Assembly: GCA_049509915.1 (NCBI GenBank)
Contig: JBEKZL010000091.1
Coordinates: forward strand, 1 to 24,185
DNA: 24,185 bases
Direction of reading: 5' to 3'
Source of the DNA: JBEKYD01 sp049509915
GTDB taxonomy: Bacteria > Acidobacteriota > Terriglobia > Bryobacterales > Bryobacteraceae
The notes under the pieces are model-generated. The model saw only the letters and a program-made list of their open reading frames with translations, made no database searches and was not told the DNA's origin. Positions 16,009 through 24,074 of this stretch are shown piece by piece; the first letter of the stretch is position 1, and each line of letters opens with the position of its first letter. The position numbers were made by a program, and so were the translations under genes.

Positions 16009-16377
16009 ATGAGGATCACCCTAATTCTCGCTGCCATCTATAACATCAGCGGTGGCTTGACGATTATATTCTTTTTCTGGCTCGTCGCCCCACTGCTTAA
16101 CTTCAACGACTCTGGCCCTGGACTGTTTCGGATGTTTGTTGGCGGAACGGCCTTGCTGTTCGGGGCTGCGTACATCGCGGTCTTACGCAATTACCCGGAG
16201 AACCGTCAGTTGCTCGTCTTTGGAACGGTTCTCAAGTACTGGGCATTTGCCATTAGTCTCTTCGCTTTTCTCACGTCGGGCCTATCGGTCCAAGTGCTGT
16301 TTGTGTTCGGCATTGGGAACTTGATTTTTGCAGGACTGTTCACTCATTACTTGCTACGCCCACAGATTGGAAGATGA
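16009..16377 (+). CDS. Small integral membrane protein with four predicted helices
   Basis: This 122-residue, strongly hydrophobic protein has helices at about residues 4-26, 41-61, 68-89 and 93-115. Short loops separate them, and LLRPQIGR forms the cytoplasmic-looking basic tail. No catalytic or metal-binding motif is visible. The conserved-looking features are NISGG in helix 1, the FRMFVGGTALLFGAAY stretch in helix 2, and KYWAF at the start of helix 3. It resembles small hypothetical membrane proteins of environmental bacteria; I do not recognise a named family and assign no function. Base composition is lower in G+C than the neighbouring genes, which fits a hydrophobic protein but could also mark transfer. 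It begins a divergent pair with ilvE, about 185 bases apart. Confidence 0.75.
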   Translation: MRITLILAAIYNISGGLTIIFFFWLVAPLLNFNDSGPGLFRMFVGGTALLFGAAYIAVLRNYPENRQLLVFGTVLKYWAFAISLFAFLTSGLSVQVLFVFGIGNLIFAGLFTHYLLRPQIGR

Positions 16378-16576
16378 TCGCAGTCTGACGGCTCCGGGAG
16401 CCACCTCATAGCCGACGACACCGTCTCTTTATAGGGCCGATTTCAGGCTCACCACCGTGTACGAGGGCCGCGCCCGGCTCGCCTTCAAGACCGCTCGAAC
16501 CTAACGTCCGTCACTCGAATATGCCGCACCCTCCTCGCATCATATACGTGCGCACCCAGGCGGACGGCGTTGGAGG

Positions 16577-16582
16577 GATACT
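16577..16582 (+). promoter_or_regulatory. -10-like box of the PA14 gene
   Basis: GATACT is followed by GGGCGT and the ATG at 16589, again a 6-base gap. Unlike the other cases, GGAGGG (16572-16577) lies 11 bases upstream and could serve as a ribosome binding site, so this one is ambiguous. Confidence 0.3.
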
Positions 16583-16588
16583 GGGCGT

Positions 16589-17245
16589 ATGCGACCGCGG
16601 GTCGGAGCACTTCTCGCAGCCATGGTATTGCTTGCGGCAGGCACGCCGGCCCGCTGCCAGCAAAGTCCGCCACCCGAACCCATGCCTGCTACCGGGCAAC
16701 CGGAGTTCACCTTCGGCACGACGGTGGTGTCGTCGACCGGGCTGCGCGGGCAGATTTACTTTCTCCGCGATGACACGGAGAAGTTGCCCAAGCTCGAGAA
16801 AATGAAACCCAAAGGCACGATTTATGCCACGTTCCTGAACGTGCCGTCGCGTTCCTTCCTGGACGGTTTTCCAGGCGTGACGAAGCGGTTCGAATGGTTC
16901 GCCATCGACTACAGCGGGGTGTTCTGGATCGAGAAACCTGGCTTGTATCACTTCGCGTTGCAGTCGGATGACGGGTCGAAGCTCTACATCGATGGCAAGC
17001 TTGTGATCGATAACGACGGCATCCACGCGGCGGTGACTCGCACCGGCGCGGTGGAACTTGGGCGCGGCCGGCACGCGATCCGCGTCTCTTATTTCCAAGG
17101 TCCGCGGGACCAGGTGGCGCTGGTGCTGGCGGTGGCCGGGCCGGGCGAAGACCATTGGCGGGTTTTCAATACCGACCAGTTCCTGCCGCCGGCGGAAGCG
17201 GGCGACGCATTCTCCAGCGAGCCCTCCACGCCTGGCAAACGCTGA
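16589..17245 (+). CDS. Exported single PA14-domain protein
   Basis: This 218-residue protein has a signal peptide (about 1-22, LLAAMVLLAAGTPARC) followed by a proline-rich linker and one PA14 domain (about 48-185). The core is easily seen: GLYHFALQSDDGSKLYIDGK with the Asp-Asp-Gly calcium- and ligand-site motif, then VELGRGRHAIRVSYFQGPRD. PA14 domains bind carbohydrates and are usually inserted in glycosidases, adhesins or toxins. Here the domain stands alone, with only a short C-terminal tail (AEAGDAFSSEPSTPGKR). It may be a periplasmic or secreted glycan-binding protein; there is no lipobox. The ATG follows GGAGGG at an acceptable distance. Its end faces the ProRS-like gene, 33 bases away and convergent. 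Confidence 0.85.
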   Translation: MRPRVGALLAAMVLLAAGTPARCQQSPPPEPMPATGQPEFTFGTTVVSSTGLRGQIYFLRDDTEKLPKLEKMKPKGTIYATFLNVPSRSFLDGFPGVTKRFEWFAIDYSGVFWIEKPGLYHFALQSDDGSKLYIDGKLVIDNDGIHAAVTRTGAVELGRGRHAIRVSYFQGPRDQVALVLAVAGPGEDHWRVFNTDQFLPPAEAGDAFSSEPSTPGKR

Positions 17246-17278
17246 ACGCGAGGATTGATCCGGGCCAGGCCGTTTTCG

Positions 17279-18814
17279 TCACGGCAACCGGCCGAAAGCG
17301 GCGCGCACCGCGGCGGCGGCGTCCGCCGGGGCGATCTCACGGGTCTGCAGCGTGGCGCGGGCGATCACCTCCACCAGGCCGGTTTCGAGTTTCCTGCCCA
17401 CCACGATGCGCTGCGGGATGCCGATGAGGTCGGCATCCTTGAACTTGACGCCGGGGCGCTCGTCGCGGTCGTCGAGCAGGGCGTCCAGGCCGGCGGCGAG
17501 GCAATCGGCGTAAATGGCGTCGGCAGCCTGGCGTTGAGCGGCGTCGCCGTAGTTGGCCGGAGTGACGACCACGTCGAACGGGGCGATGGCGGGCGGCCAC
17601 ACCAGACCGTTGGCGTCATGATGCAGTGCGGCGGCGGCGGCCAGCAGCCGATCGAGGGCGAGTTGGCATCGGCCGGTATGGACGGGCTCTTCGCGGCTGC
17701 CCGGGCCGGCCACGTGCAGGTCGAGGGGCTCGCCTTCGTGTCCGGCGGCGAGGTGCGCCAGCCGAATGTCCGGCCGCATTTCGACCGCAGCGCCACAGTG
17801 GGGGCACCCGTCCCCGGCTTCGGCCTGGCGCAGATCGTGCCATTCAGGCGAGAAGTCTTTGCCCGGCGTGACATTGCGGAGGTGAGTATCGTTGCGGTTG
17901 GCGCCGGCGATGAGGTTGCGCCGGCCGCGAAGCGCGAGGTCGGCGAGGATGCTCACACCACGCACGGCGTGCTTGTCGGAATCGAGCGGTCCCAGCGAGC
18001 CGGCATCGGCGCCGAACCACCGCCGGATCTCCTCCGGCCTGGCGGGGCGGAAGGGGATGAAGGAAACGGCGGCAGCGAATTTGGCCTCGCTCAACTGGTG
18101 ATCGCCGCGGACCAGGGCGAGGACGGGCTTCTCGGCGGCGATCAGCACCAGGCTCTTCATCTGCGCGGTGGCGGGCAAGCCGGTGAATTGCGCCACGTCG
18201 TCGATGGTCTTTTGCCCGGGAGTGGGGAAGGGTTCGGGAGCGAAATCGCCGTCGGGATCGGCGGCCGGTCGCGCCACCGCGGCGGCGCGTTCCCAATCGG
18301 CCATCCAGCCGCAAGCCGAACAGGCTGCCAGCCGGTCCATGGCGGAGTCGAGCGGCAGCACCAGGTCTTCGGCGTGGATGGCGCCGCGCGAGGCATCCGC
18401 CGTTAGCGCCGGCAAGGCGCACGATTCGGCCACGCGCCGGAGCGCTTGCCGGAACTTTTCGTACCAGGCTTCGACCCCGGCCGCGTCCACGGCAAACCAG
18501 CAGGCGTCCAGGGCACGGTCGGGCCGTGAATACCATGCCAGCGGGAGTTGCTTGTAGCTACGCAGGTCGCCGCGCGCAACCAGCGGCAAATGCGCGGCCG
18601 CCGGCACACCCAGTTCGAGCGCGCCCAGCCTCTCCATTTCGCCATCAACCAGGCGCGCGATGCGAGCGAACGAGCGCTGGGCCAGCGGCAGATAACCATC
18701 CGTGGCACCGGCGCAAGGGCGGATGTAGCCGGCGCGGACCAGCAGCGCGCGCCCCGGCCCCTCGACCGGCGGCGTGGCTCGCAGTGTGGGAATGAACAGC
18801 TTGTTCCAGCGCAT
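17279..18814 (-). CDS. Prolyl-tRNA synthetase-like protein with eroded catalytic core
   Basis: This 511-residue protein aligns end to end with bacterial ProRS (about 570 residues), but with losses in the aminoacylation core. Kept: the N-terminal region (TLRATPPVEGPG through LRSYKQLPL, residues 84-92), the inserted YbaK/INS editing domain (about 200-320) with Lys220 and the GSLGP loop at 272-276, and the C-terminal anticodon-binding domain from GLVWPPAIAPF (403) through LLDDRDERPGVKFKDADLIGIP. Missing or altered: the LWxxSGR and GPTHEE segment (a gap of roughly 30-35 residues), the motif 2 KFRDExRPRxGxMRxREFxMKDAYSF stretch, the HEF segment, and motif 3, where the usual GIGVTR reads QLALDR with only the arginine (389) kept. 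CxxC pairs lie at 165/168 and 337/340. The frame is open and free of stops, so this is not simple decay. ATG 18814 is preferred over TTG 18829. Confidence 0.8.
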   Translation of the reverse strand: MRWNKLFIPTLRATPPVEGPGRALLVRAGYIRPCAGATDGYLPLAQRSFARIARLVDGEMERLGALELGVPAAAHLPLVARGDLRSYKQLPLAWYSRPDRALDACWFAVDAAGVEAWYEKFRQALRRVAESCALPALTADASRGAIHAEDLVLPLDSAMDRLAACSACGWMADWERAAAVARPAADPDGDFAPEPFPTPGQKTIDDVAQFTGLPATAQMKSLVLIAAEKPVLALVRGDHQLSEAKFAAAVSFIPFRPARPEEIRRWFGADAGSLGPLDSDKHAVRGVSILADLALRGRRNLIAGANRNDTHLRNVTPGKDFSPEWHDLRQAEAGDGCPHCGAAVEMRPDIRLAHLAAGHEGEPLDLHVAGPGSREEPVHTGRCQLALDRLLAAAAALHHDANGLVWPPAIAPFDVVVTPANYGDAAQRQAADAIYADCLAAGLDALLDDRDERPGVKFKDADLIGIPQRIVVGRKLETGLVEVIARATLQTREIAPADAAAAVRAAFGRLP

Positions 18815-18855
18815 GGGTCTGAAAGGCAATTCTCACACAGGTTGATAGCGGTAGG

Positions 18856-18892
18856 GGGAGTTCCGCTCCCGGCCGCCGGAGCCCCGCCGGCC
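18856..18892 (-). terminator. G+C-rich hairpins after the FG-GAP gene
   Basis: Just past the stop of the giant gene are two potential stems: one with GGCCG/CGGCC arms (18871-18892) and GGGAG-ttccg-CTCCC (18856-18870). There is no T-run on the minus strand. The position between two genes of the same direction suggests a terminator or a processing site, with low certainty. Confidence 0.3.
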
Positions 18893-18894
18893 GT

Positions 18895-19005
18895 TTATTG
18901 GAAATACCCGTTGGTGTCGATGATGACGTGCGCGGCGTTCGTCACGTACACGTTGACTGCACCACCCGTCCCGGCCGGAACGATGGCCGCGTTCGCCACT
19001 ACCTC
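18895..19005 (-). repeat. Direct repeat copy A (3' end of FG-GAP gene)
   Basis: This 111-base stretch, the last 36 codons and stop of the giant gene, matches 24075-24185 in the same orientation. I count six mismatches by hand alignment. Copy B runs off the window edge, so the full length of the repeat is unknown. Confidence 0.9.
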
Positions 19006-22000
19006 ACCGGCGTACGAGTTCAACGTCGACACCCCTGGGACGTTTACTCCGGCAGGCCCTATGCCCAGGAAATCGAGGGGTCCCGATGGCTGCACCGTCA
19101 CATTAAGCGAATACGCCGCCGCGCTCTCCGGTATCCCACAAGGGCCCTGGGACAGCGGGAACGCCCTGGTCGTCGACGCTCCCATAATTGGACCGGCGAA
19201 GGTGCCATCCGGCGTGTTCCGCGTATCTACGATGCGGCATGGGGGCACGGTGTAGAAGTTGAGCCCGCCCGCTCCCGGCGCCGCGAAGTAACCGCTGATG
19301 TCCACCAGCAGGTCAGTCGTATTGCTGGCATAGAAACTCACCGCGCCGCCGCTTCCCGCCGGTACGATGGCCGCGTTGGCCAGCACCGTGCCCGCGTATG
19401 AGTTCAGCGTGGAGACACCGGGCTCCGACCCTCCCGTCGGCCAGGCTGTCAGATAGTCCAGCCCCCCCTGCGGCACCACCGTCACATTAAACGCATAGGC
19501 GCCAGCGCCGCTGGGCACCTCGCACCCGCTGGACGGGATCGGGAACGACCGGGCCACGCCGGCCTCCAGCGACGGTCCGCCAAACGTTCCGGTTGCGTTC
19601 CGCGTGTCCAGAATCCGGCACGGTGTCAATGGGTAAAACTGGAGCGGTCCCGCCGTGACGGCCACGAAGTAGCCGTTGATATCGATCAGCAGGTCCGTGT
19701 CGTCGGTGGCGTAAACGTCGATGGAGCCGCTCGTGCCGGCGGGAACGATGGCGGCGTTGGCCAGCACCGCCCCTTCATACGAATTAAGCGTGGAAACCCC
19801 AGGTTCCGACTGGCCGGTGGGCCAGACCGACAGATAGTCCAGGGACCCCGTCCTGGGTAAGACCGTAACATTGAGCGAATAGGCCGCGGCGTCCGAAGGG
19901 ATCCCGCAGCTACTGGACGGGATCGGGATGGCGCGGGTACTGCCGCCGGCAATGTACGGTCCGCCGAAAGTCCCGGTTGCGTTGCGCGTATCGATGACGC
20001 GGCAGGGAGCGGCCGGAATCAACCGCAGCGCGGTCGTGGCAGCCGTGGCAACTGCAATCGTCGTCAGATCGCTGGCGCTTGCCGTAGCCGAACCGCCGCC
20101 GGAGACGGTCACCTGGTTCGTGACTGGCGAGGGAGCGTTCACGGGAACATCCACCGTAACTGTGATGGGAGGGTAGCTGGCGCCCGCCTGCAAGCTATCG
20201 GATCGCGCGCAGGTCACTGTCGCCAGAACGCAGCTCCAGCCGGTTCCCCCGATAGCGGTCGCGGTAAGCCACACCGGCAACTGATCGGTCACCTCTACCT
20301 CACCGCTTGTAGCAATTGCTCCAGCCTGGTTCGAAACCGTCACCGTATACGCCGCACCGGTTTGCCCCTGGCTGAAGTTGCCGAAGTGGCTTTTGGCGAT
20401 GACTAGGCTAGCGGCCCATGGAGGCAGCACGCTTGTAGCGTCGGAAGCCGAGTCTTGCACGCCGCCAGACGTTACCGTCGCGCGGTTAGTCTCCACCACT
20501 GGGGAAGAATAGGTCGGCACATTCACCGTGACGGTAATGGCCGGGTAACTATCGCCGAAGCTCAACGCGTCCGAACGGATACAGGTCAGCGTACCCAAGG
20601 CACAGGTCCAACCGGCTCCGCCAATCGCGGCAGCCACGAAACCCGCCGGAATGATGTCCGTGACCGAGACGGCGCCCGCCGTGCTTGCAAAGGCGGGATT
20701 GGTGACCGTGAGCTGGTAAATGGCCCCGGTCTCGCCGCTGAAGAAGTTCCCGCTGTGCGTTGCCGCCAGGCTCAGGCCCGCAAACTGGCCGCCGAAAAAC
20801 ACTTCGACCGTGTTCGCGCTGCTGTTTGTGACCGCCAGATCGGGCCTGCCGTCACCGTTGAAGTCGGCCGTCACGGCGTTCCCACCGCTGGAATCCGTGG
20901 TCAACGTCAGGCCGGGTTGGAAGGTTCCGTTGCCATTTCCAAAAGCCAGAGTTAGTGTGGAAGAAACGTATCCGCGATAGACAAAATCCAGGTAGCCGTC
21001 GCCGTTGAAATCGCCCGTCGCCGCTGCCCCGCCGGGAACCTGGCTCAGAGCGGAGGTCACCGCCGCCTGCAATGCTCCAGCGCCGCTGCCGAGGAGAAGC
21101 CCCACCGCATCCGGGTACAAGACTCCGACGTCCTGCTTGCCATCCCCGTTAAAGTCGCCTACGAACAACGTACTGTCATAGTAGGAATTGGCGACGCCGT
21201 AGGCGACGGGCGTTTGGAAAGTCCCGTCGCCGTTACCCAACATCACCGTGACCGCCGATGCGGAACTTGTAGTTCCCAGCACCACGTCCGGCTTCCCGTC
21301 GCCATTCAGGTCGGCTATCGCCAACATCCCAGGGGTGAAGCCGCCCGCGAAGATGCTGTATGACGCCGGCGCCTGGAATGTCCCATCTCCGTTGCCAAGC
21401 AGAATAGCCATGGCGCTGCCGGCGACGACCGCCAGATCCAGGTTCCCATCGCCGTTGAAGTCCGCGGCCGCCAGGGCGGAGCTTTCGAAATACGTGCCCG
21501 AATATTGTCCGATGGCGATCGGGCTCTGAAAGGTCCCGTCGCCGTTACCCAACAGAAGCCAAAGACCAGGGGATGCCGCAATCGCCAAATCCGGCTTGCC
21601 GTCCCGGTTGAAATCGCCAACTGCGATCGAGAACCCACAACAGCTTGGCCCCGCCGACGACATTGCGTTTTGAAACGTTCCATCGCCGTTGCCTAATAGG
21701 ACACTGACGGTGTCGTAGTTCGCGGTTACGAGATCGGGCTTTCCGTCGAGATTGAAATCTCCCAAAGCCAACGCGACCGGTTGGTCTCCTACCGAGTAAC
21801 TCTGCGACCTTTGGTATCCGTTCGATTCGAGCGTGATCGACGTTTGCGTTAGACCGGCCGACGTGCTGGGGCCGTAGTTGGAGTCGCCATCGTACTCCGC
21901 GCGCAGTGCCTGGGATCCTGAGAGCAGCAAAGAGGTTGTCAAAGCGGCGTGATTGCCGCTGAGCGTCGCCGTCCCCAAAAAGGCGGTGTTGGAATAGAAT

Positions 22001-23886
22001 GTCACCAGGCCGGTGGCGCCGGCCGTAACCGTGGCAGTCAGCGTAACGAGCTGCCCCAGCATAGACGGATTCGTCGACGAGGCAAGAGCGGTCGTTGTGC
22101 TGTACCGCGCTATCGTCGTGTCGGCCGCCGTGTTATTCGACAGATTGCCATCACCGCCGCCGGAGACTGTCGCGCTGTTGACGACTTCCCCCGTCAAGGT
22201 AGCGGAAACGTTAAATGTGATCGTGATCGCGGGATAACTGGCCCCAGGCGCGAGAGAATCCGACCGGCCGCAGTACAGAGTGCCGAGGCCGCATGCCCAT
22301 CCATTGCCGGAGATGCCGGTCGCGGTAAGACCGGCCGGCAACGCGTCTACAACACCGACCGAGCCATACGTGGCAAATGATCCGGCATTGCTCACGCTGA
22401 TCGTATAGGCCGCTCCAGCCTCGCCTTGTGTCAGGGCTGAGTTCTGAGTCATGGCAATCGTTAGGTCCGGGATGGCGCCGCCAAGATACACAGCGACACT
22501 GGAGACAGTCTGGCTGGAGATGGCGACGTCAGTTTTGCCGTCTCCGTTGAAGTCTCCCAGCGCCACGCCGATGGGGTAGGCGGTGGCCGGATATGTTACG
22601 GCACTCTGAAAGGTGCCGTCGCCGTTACCCAGCAGCACGCTAATTGAGTTTCCAAAGGTATTGGCCGCGACCAAATCCTGTTTTCCGTCCCCGTTCAGAT
22701 CGCCTGCGGCTAGCCCCATAGTTAGGTCGCCGGTGGCGTAGTAGGTCTGCGCCTGGAAGGTGCCATCGCCGTTACCTAACAGGATACCGACCGCGGATGA
22801 GCCAGCCGGGGCGACCGCAACGTCGGCGTTGCCGTCGCCGTTGAAGTCGCTCACCACTACGGTGTCGGGATTGAATTGGGCCGTGTAATCCACGGTGTAA
22901 TCCACTGCCGCTTGGAAGGTACCGTTGCCGTTCCCGATCAAAACGCTAATATTGCTTGAGGACGAGTTTGCAACCACCAGGTCGGCTTTGCCGTCGTTGT
23001 TGAAGTCTCCTATCGCTAGCCCAACCGGGCCCGAACCGGTTGTATAATTGGCCGGGCTCTGAAATGTGCCGTCGCCTCTGCCAAGCAGGATGCTTACGTT
23101 GTTGGAGGAATAGTTTGTAACCGCCAAGTCCGCCTTGCCATCCCCATTGAAATCGCCCACGACTACCCTTGATGGTGCCTGGCCAACGGTATAGGTGACA
23201 GCGGTCTGAAATGTCCCGTCGCCATTTCCCAGCATGATGCCAATCGTGTTGGTAGATGAGCCCATGACAACCACGAGATCGCTCTTGCCGTCCCCGTTGA
23301 AGTCGCCAAGCGCTAGCGAGTTTACCGGCGCGGGCGTGGCGCAACTCAAAGCTGTACTGAATTTCCCATCGCCATTGCCGAGGAGTATGTTAACCGCGGA
23401 ACTTAGTTGGATCCCCACGGCAATGTCCAGCTTTCCATCGCCGTTAAAGTCGCCAACCACGTTGGCGTACGCCGGGCCTGAAACGGCGTAGCCGGCTGCC
23501 GGCTGGAGCCCAAGAGAGGCTCCCGCGACAACCGATTGCGTGACGTTCGCCGACGTGCTCGGCGCGTAAGCGCCATCGCCGCCGTAGTACACCCGTAACT
23601 TTCGCGTTCCGGAGGCCAGCAATTGTGTGGTGCTGCTCGCCTGCCCACCCGAAATTGTGGCGATACCCAAAATCGTTGTTCCGTCGTAAAACGTCACTTT
23701 GCCGGTGGCGCCGGCTGTAACTTGTGCAGTTAAGAAAACTGCCTGACCGTAGGTCGAGGGGTTCGGTGAGGCGTTCATGGTGACGGAACTCGCCGCCTCG
23801 CCGAAGGCTACGTCCGCAAGAATACACGATAAAAGGAGAAATCGAAGGCTAAGGGTCCGCCGAATCGTGGCGGGCAGGGTTGGCAT
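18895..23886 (-). CDS. Giant exported FG-GAP/VCBS, Ig-like and DUF11 repeat protein with triplicated C-terminal module
   Basis: This is a protein of about 1663 residues. A signal peptide covers residues 1-29 (RRTLSLRFLLLSCILADVAFG). Then, by eye: an Ig-like Big_3_5 domain (about 33-125), seven FG-GAP repeats of DFNGDGKxDLxV...LLGNGDGTF type (125-472), a DUF11 domain (472-594), a second Ig-like domain (594-689), seven more FG-GAP repeats (689-1039), two DUF11 domains (1039-1270), and three copies of a 130-residue module (1270-1663). Each module starts PCRxxDTRN, has STLNSY and ANAAIVPAG, and ends DxNGYF. Two sets of seven repeats suit two integrin-like calcium-binding propellers. No sorting signal or membrane anchor ends the protein. 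The frame is open to ATG 23940, but 23886 starts a normal signal peptide, with GAGGAG rather far upstream. The role is probably surface or extracellular binding; no enzymatic motif was seen. Confidence 0.85.
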   Translation of the reverse strand: MPTLPATIRRTLSLRFLLLSCILADVAFGEAASSVTMNASPNPSTYGQAVFLTAQVTAGATGKVTFYDGTTILGIATISGGQASSTTQLLASGTRKLRVYYGGDGAYAPSTSANVTQSVVAGASLGLQPAAGYAVSGPAYANVVGDFNGDGKLDIAVGIQLSSAVNILLGNGDGKFSTALSCATPAPVNSLALGDFNGDGKSDLVVVMGSSTNTIGIMLGNGDGTFQTAVTYTVGQAPSRVVVGDFNGDGKADLAVTNYSSNNVSILLGRGDGTFQSPANYTTGSGPVGLAIGDFNNDGKADLVVANSSSSNISVLIGNGNGTFQAAVDYTVDYTAQFNPDTVVVSDFNGDGNADVAVAPAGSSAVGILLGNGDGTFQAQTYYATGDLTMGLAAGDLNGDGKQDLVAANTFGNSISVLLGNGDGTFQSAVTYPATAYPIGVALGDFNGDGKTDVAISSQTVSSVAVYLGGAIPDLTIAMTQNSALTQGEAGAAYTISVSNAGSFATYGSVGVVDALPAGLTATGISGNGWACGLGTLYCGRSDSLAPGASYPAITITFNVSATLTGEVVNSATVSGGGDGNLSNNTAADTTIARYSTTTALASSTNPSMLGQLVTLTATVTAGATGLVTFYSNTAFLGTATLSGNHAALTTSLLLSGSQALRAEYDGDSNYGPSTSAGLTQTSITLESNGYQRSQSYSVGDQPVALALGDFNLDGKPDLVTANYDTVSVLLGNGDGTFQNAMSSAGPSCCGFSIAVGDFNRDGKPDLAIAASPGLWLLLGNGDGTFQSPIAIGQYSGTYFESSALAAADFNGDGNLDLAVVAGSAMAILLGNGDGTFQAPASYSIFAGGFTPGMLAIADLNGDGKPDVVLGTTSSASAVTVMLGNGDGTFQTPVAYGVANSYYDSTLFVGDFNGDGKQDVGVLYPDAVGLLLGSGAGALQAAVTSALSQVPGGAAATGDFNGDGYLDFVYRGYVSSTLTLAFGNGNGTFQPGLTLTTDSSGGNAVTADFNGDGRPDLAVTNSSANTVEVFFGGQFAGLSLAATHSGNFFSGETGAIYQLTVTNPAFASTAGAVSVTDIIPAGFVAAAIGGAGWTCALGTLTCIRSDALSFGDSYPAITVTVNVPTYSSPVVETNRATVTSGGVQDSASDATSVLPPWAASLVIAKSHFGNFSQGQTGAAYTVTVSNQAGAIATSGEVEVTDQLPVWLTATAIGGTGWSCVLATVTCARSDSLQAGASYPPITVTVDVPVNAPSPVTNQVTVSGGGSATASASDLTTIAVATAATTALRLIPAAPCRVIDTRNATGTFGGPYIAGGSTRAIPIPSSSCGIPSDAAAYSLNVTVLPRTGSLDYLSVWPTGQSEPGVSTLNSYEGAVLANAAIVPAGTSGSIDVYATDDTDLLIDINGYFVAVTAGPLQFYPLTPCRILDTRNATGTFGGPSLEAGVARSFPIPSSGCEVPSGAGAYAFNVTVVPQGGLDYLTAWPTGGSEPGVSTLNSYAGTVLANAAIVPAGSGGAVSFYASNTTDLLVDISGYFAAPGAGGLNFYTVPPCRIVDTRNTPDGTFAGPIMGASTTRAFPLSQGPCGIPESAAAYSLNVTVQPSGPLDFLGIGPAGVNVPGVSTLNSYAGEVVANAAIVPAGTGGAVNVYVTNAAHVIIDTNGYFQ

Positions 23887-24074
23887 CGCACAGGATGAGA
23901 CCTTTCTCCTCAGCGGTGTCGAGCAACTGTGATCTCGCATGGCCGCTATCTAGCTGCTACAGTACGTTATGAACCGTACCGTAGGGCACATTTTATCACA
24001 ACCGCGAGATTGGTTTAGTCCCTCGCCACGCATCGAACGGCTATAGTGAGAAACTGGCGCCGGCCGCCGCCTGC

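Noticed and set aside
16434..16504. Possible C-terminal remnant of a gene (frame ending LTTVYEGRARLAFKTART)
   Set aside because: Only about 24 codons are open, there is no start or recognisable family, and random open frames of this length are common at this G+C content.
17255..18406. Plus-strand open frame of 383 codons across the ProRS-like gene
   Set aside because: Composition is Gly/Arg-rich without a recognisable domain, and the opposite strand aligns with ProRS along its full length.
17279..18814. ProRS-like gene as a simple pseudogene
   Set aside because: The frame is uninterrupted over more than 500 codons and the editing and anticodon domains are well preserved. The losses are confined to catalytic segments, so neutral decay is not the best explanation.
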